Shown: in pieces, positions 5,011-6,641 of the stretch
How positions within the stretch are numbered: the first letter of the stretch is position 1
How the letters are laid out: each line of letters starts with the position of its first letter
Source of the DNA: UBA4246 sp045113475
Lineage (GTDB): Bacteria; Bacillota; Clostridia; Christensenellales; Aristaeellaceae
DNA: 6,641 nt
Reading direction: 5' to 3'
Assembly: GCA_045113475.1 (NCBI GenBank)
Contig: JBGUIY010000330.1
Span: 1 to 6,641 of the forward strand
Position numbers and translations under genes: made by a program
The notes under the pieces: generated by a model
Told to the model about the DNA's origin: nothing
Seen by the model: the letters and a program-made list of their open reading frames with translations, nothing else
The model's database searches: none

Positions 5011-6276
5011 ATGGACAGGAAAGACCGTCGGGACGAAATCATTGAGCTTCAGAACCAGCTGATCCGCGCGCGCACGCACCAGAACCTGCTTCGGGTGGAC
5101 GACGACCTGTGGGGCGTACGCCCGCCGGCAGCGCCGCAGACGCCGGCTGCGGCCCCGGAAGAACCCGAAACCGCCGTTGAAACGCCTGCCCGGCCTGAAC
5201 AGGCGGACGGGGAGCATCCGGGTCTGCGCTGGGATCCGCCCGCGTTCCGGCTCCCGCGGTTCGAACAGTCAACGGACGAACTGATGCGCCTGATCCGTGA
5301 GAGCGCGGAGTCGCTGACGCAGATGACCAACGAACTGAACAGCAAGGAAAGCAAAGGCACGGGCGCCCTACCGGACATTCCGCTGGACGACGTACCGGTG
5401 CTCGACAGCCAGGTGCAGAAAAAGGAAGAAGCCCAGCCCGAAGCGCCCAAGGAGGAGCCGCCCGAAAACATCGAAGACCTGAAAAAGGAGCTTCACGGCT
5501 ATATCGGCCTGGACGTGATCAAGGACGAGGTCGACAGCCTGATCAATTACGTGACCATCATGCAGCGCCGCAGGGAAGCGGGCCTGCCCGCGCCGGACAT
5601 GAGCCTGCACATGGTCTTTTCCGGCAACCCCGGCACGGGCAAAACCATGATCGCCCGGCTAATGTCCCGCATCTACAAGAGCCTGGGCATCCTCTCCAGG
5701 GGCCACCTGGTGGAGACAGACCGCAGCGGTCTGGTGGCGGGCTACGTGGGCCAGACAGCCATCAAAACCAAGGAGGTCATCGACTCCGCGAAGGGCGGCG
5801 TGCTGTTCATTGACGAGGCCTATGCTCTCACCAACCGCGGCGGCGGGCAGGACTTCGGCCAGGAAGCCGTGGATACCCTGCTCAAGGCCATGGAGGATAT
5901 GCGCGACGACCTGATCGTGATCGTGGCGGGCTACACCGAGCTCATGGAGCAGTTCGTCAACTCCAATCCCGGCCTCAAATCCCGCTTCAACCGCTTCATG
6001 TTCTTCCCGGACTATACCGTGGACGAGCTCATAGGCATATTCGACATGCGCTGTGAAAAGAGCGGCTACCGCCTGAAGGACGACGAGGCCCGGGAAGCCC
6101 TGAAGGCCCGTCTGGAAAAGGCCAGCGAGGACCTGAGCGCCTTCGGCAACGCCCGCGGCGTGCGCAACCTCTTTGAACGCGCCCTCTCCAGACAGGCCGA
6201 CCGCCTGGCCGGATACGAGGAGATCACCAAAGAGGATCTGGAGACGCTGACCAGGGAAGATATAGAGAAGGCGTAA
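5011..6276 (+). CDS. AAA+ ATPase of the CbxX/CfxQ (SpoVK/EccA-like) family
   Basis: A 421-residue cytoplasmic AAA+ ATPase, expected to form a hexameric ring that remodels a protein partner. Walker A is GNPGTGKT (205-212), the pore loop AGYVGQTA (243-250), Walker B VLFIDEA (264-270, with Asp268 and Glu269), the sensor-1 region VIVAGYTELM (303-312), the arginine finger probably in LKSRFNRF (Arg325 or Arg328), and sensor 2 in GNARGVRNLFERA (379-391). These match the CbxX/CfxQ group, which includes the Rubisco activase CbbX, SpoVK and the type VII secretion ATPase EccA. The first ~155 residues are not part of that core: a charged helix (1-30), a Pro/Ala/Glu-rich linker (36-70), a helical piece (85-112) and a second acidic linker (135-155). 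No Rubisco, sporulation or secretion gene lies nearby, so the client is unknown. The start is the ATG after AGGAAGAAGG (4991-5000); a TTG at 4957 is possible but lacks a ribosome binding site and lies inside the inverted repeat. Confidence 0.92.
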   Translation: MDRKDRRDEIIELQNQLIRARTHQNLLRVDDDLWGVRPPAAPQTPAAAPEEPETAVETPARPEQADGEHPGLRWDPPAFRLPRFEQSTDELMRLIRESAESLTQMTNELNSKESKGTGALPDIPLDDVPVLDSQVQKKEEAQPEAPKEEPPENIEDLKKELHGYIGLDVIKDEVDSLINYVTIMQRRREAGLPAPDMSLHMVFSGNPGTGKTMIARLMSRIYKSLGILSRGHLVETDRSGLVAGYVGQTAIKTKEVIDSAKGGVLFIDEAYALTNRGGGQDFGQEAVDTLLKAMEDMRDDLIVIVAGYTELMEQFVNSNPGLKSRFNRFMFFPDYTVDELIGIFDMRCEKSGYRLKDDEAREALKARLEKASEDLSAFGNARGVRNLFERALSRQADRLAGYEEITKEDLETLTREDIEKA

Positions 6277-6384
6277 TATAGTATAAGCATATTACTGGTA
6301 TTCCTGAAATCATAACTGATTGCATGTAGCATTGTCAGCTTAGGCGCTTAGTTAGCAACAGCATTAGGAGGCAAAGCTTCTAAT
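6277..6384 (+). other. AT-rich spacer before the last gene
   Basis: This 108-bp gap is clearly richer in A and T than the genes to its left. It holds the ribosome binding site of the next gene (AGGAGG, 6366-6371) but no clear promoter pair and no intrinsic terminator after the AAA+ gene. Read-through from the AAA+ gene is therefore possible. Confidence 0.45.
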
Positions 6385-6641
6385 ATGAATGTTACTTGTA
6401 AAATCTGTGGAGGTATAATCCAAGTCGACATAGGTACAACTTTTGCCGAGTGTGCTTATTGTGGAAATTTGAACACAATACCGCAGGTAAACACTTCTGA
6501 CGAGCTTGTGTTATATCGAAAAGCTAATCGCCTGCGTTCACAATGCGATTTTGACAAAGCAGTTGTCTTATATGAACAATTACTGACAGATAATCCCAAA
6601 GATGCGGAAGCTCATTGGGGCAAGTCTTTATGCCGCTTTGG
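6385..6641 (+). CDS. Zinc-ribbon and TPR-like protein, possibly a TIR-domain protein (3' partial)
   Basis: Only the first 85 residues are inside the window. They begin MNVTCKICGGIIQVDIG and contain two CxxC pairs (Cys5/Cys8 and Cys23/Cys26), a rubredoxin-type zinc ribbon. Residues 41-76 form a TPR-like helical pair, with CDFDKAVVLYEQLLTDNPKD (54-73). The order of zinc ribbon, the DFDKA...YEQLL repeat and HWGKSLCRFG closely resembles a clostridial family that, from memory, continues into a TIR domain; that part lies beyond the edge, so TIR is inference. AGGAGG at 6366-6371 stands 13 bases before the ATG, longer than usual, but no nearer start codon exists in this frame. Codon use is AT-rich (TTA, TAT, AAA), unlike the GC-rich genes before it, which hints at separate acquisition. 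Zinc ribbon secure, TPR probable, TIR uncertain. Confidence 0.72.
   Translation, partial: MNVTCKICGGIIQVDIGTTFAECAYCGNLNTIPQVNTSDELVLYRKANRLRSQCDFDKAVVLYEQLLTDNPKDAEAHWGKSLCRF

Overview
The window looks like chromosomal DNA from a GC-rich member of the Firmicutes, class Clostridia. The signs are strong AGGAGG-type ribosome binding sites, a Y-family polymerase paired with a YolD-like partner, an ECF-type thiamine transporter (ThiT) under a TPP riboswitch, and a CbxX/SpoVK-type AAA+ ATPase. An uncultured gut or rumen clostridium would fit, but genus cannot be set from this sequence. All recognisable genes are on the + strand. Both ends of the window cut through genes.

Layout. (1) 1-861 is the 3' part of a protein with SH3-like repeats and a long acidic C-terminal tail. 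(2) 885-2766 is a two-gene DNA-damage-tolerance unit: a Y-family DNA polymerase with a canonical sliding-clamp-binding motif, overlapping by 14 bp a small YolD-like protein. (3) 2767-3136 is non-coding. It carries a near-perfect extended -10 promoter, a TPP riboswitch aptamer and an intrinsic terminator that acts as its expression platform. (4) 3137-4838 holds thiT, then, only 4 bp later, a metal-dependent amidohydrolase; a strong hairpin terminator at 4854-4898 closes the unit. (5) 4919-6276 has its own promoter, overlapped by a 9-bp-arm inverted repeat, and encodes an AAA+ ATPase with a disordered N-terminal extension. (6) After 6276 the DNA becomes visibly AT-richer. At 6385 a zinc-ribbon plus TPR protein starts and runs off the window; its N-terminus resembles a clostridial family that, from memory, continues into a TIR domain.

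How the parts work together. The clearest self-contained system is the thiamine unit: promoter, TPP riboswitch, attenuator, thiT, amidohydrolase, terminator. The transporter brings in thiamine or a related compound when TPP is low. The amidohydrolase is not a standard member of the thiamine regulon and could be a salvage enzyme; this is the best candidate for undescribed biology here. The second point of interest is the AAA+ ATPase beside the compositionally distinct zinc-ribbon/TPR (possibly TIR) gene at the right edge, which needs flanking sequence to interpret.
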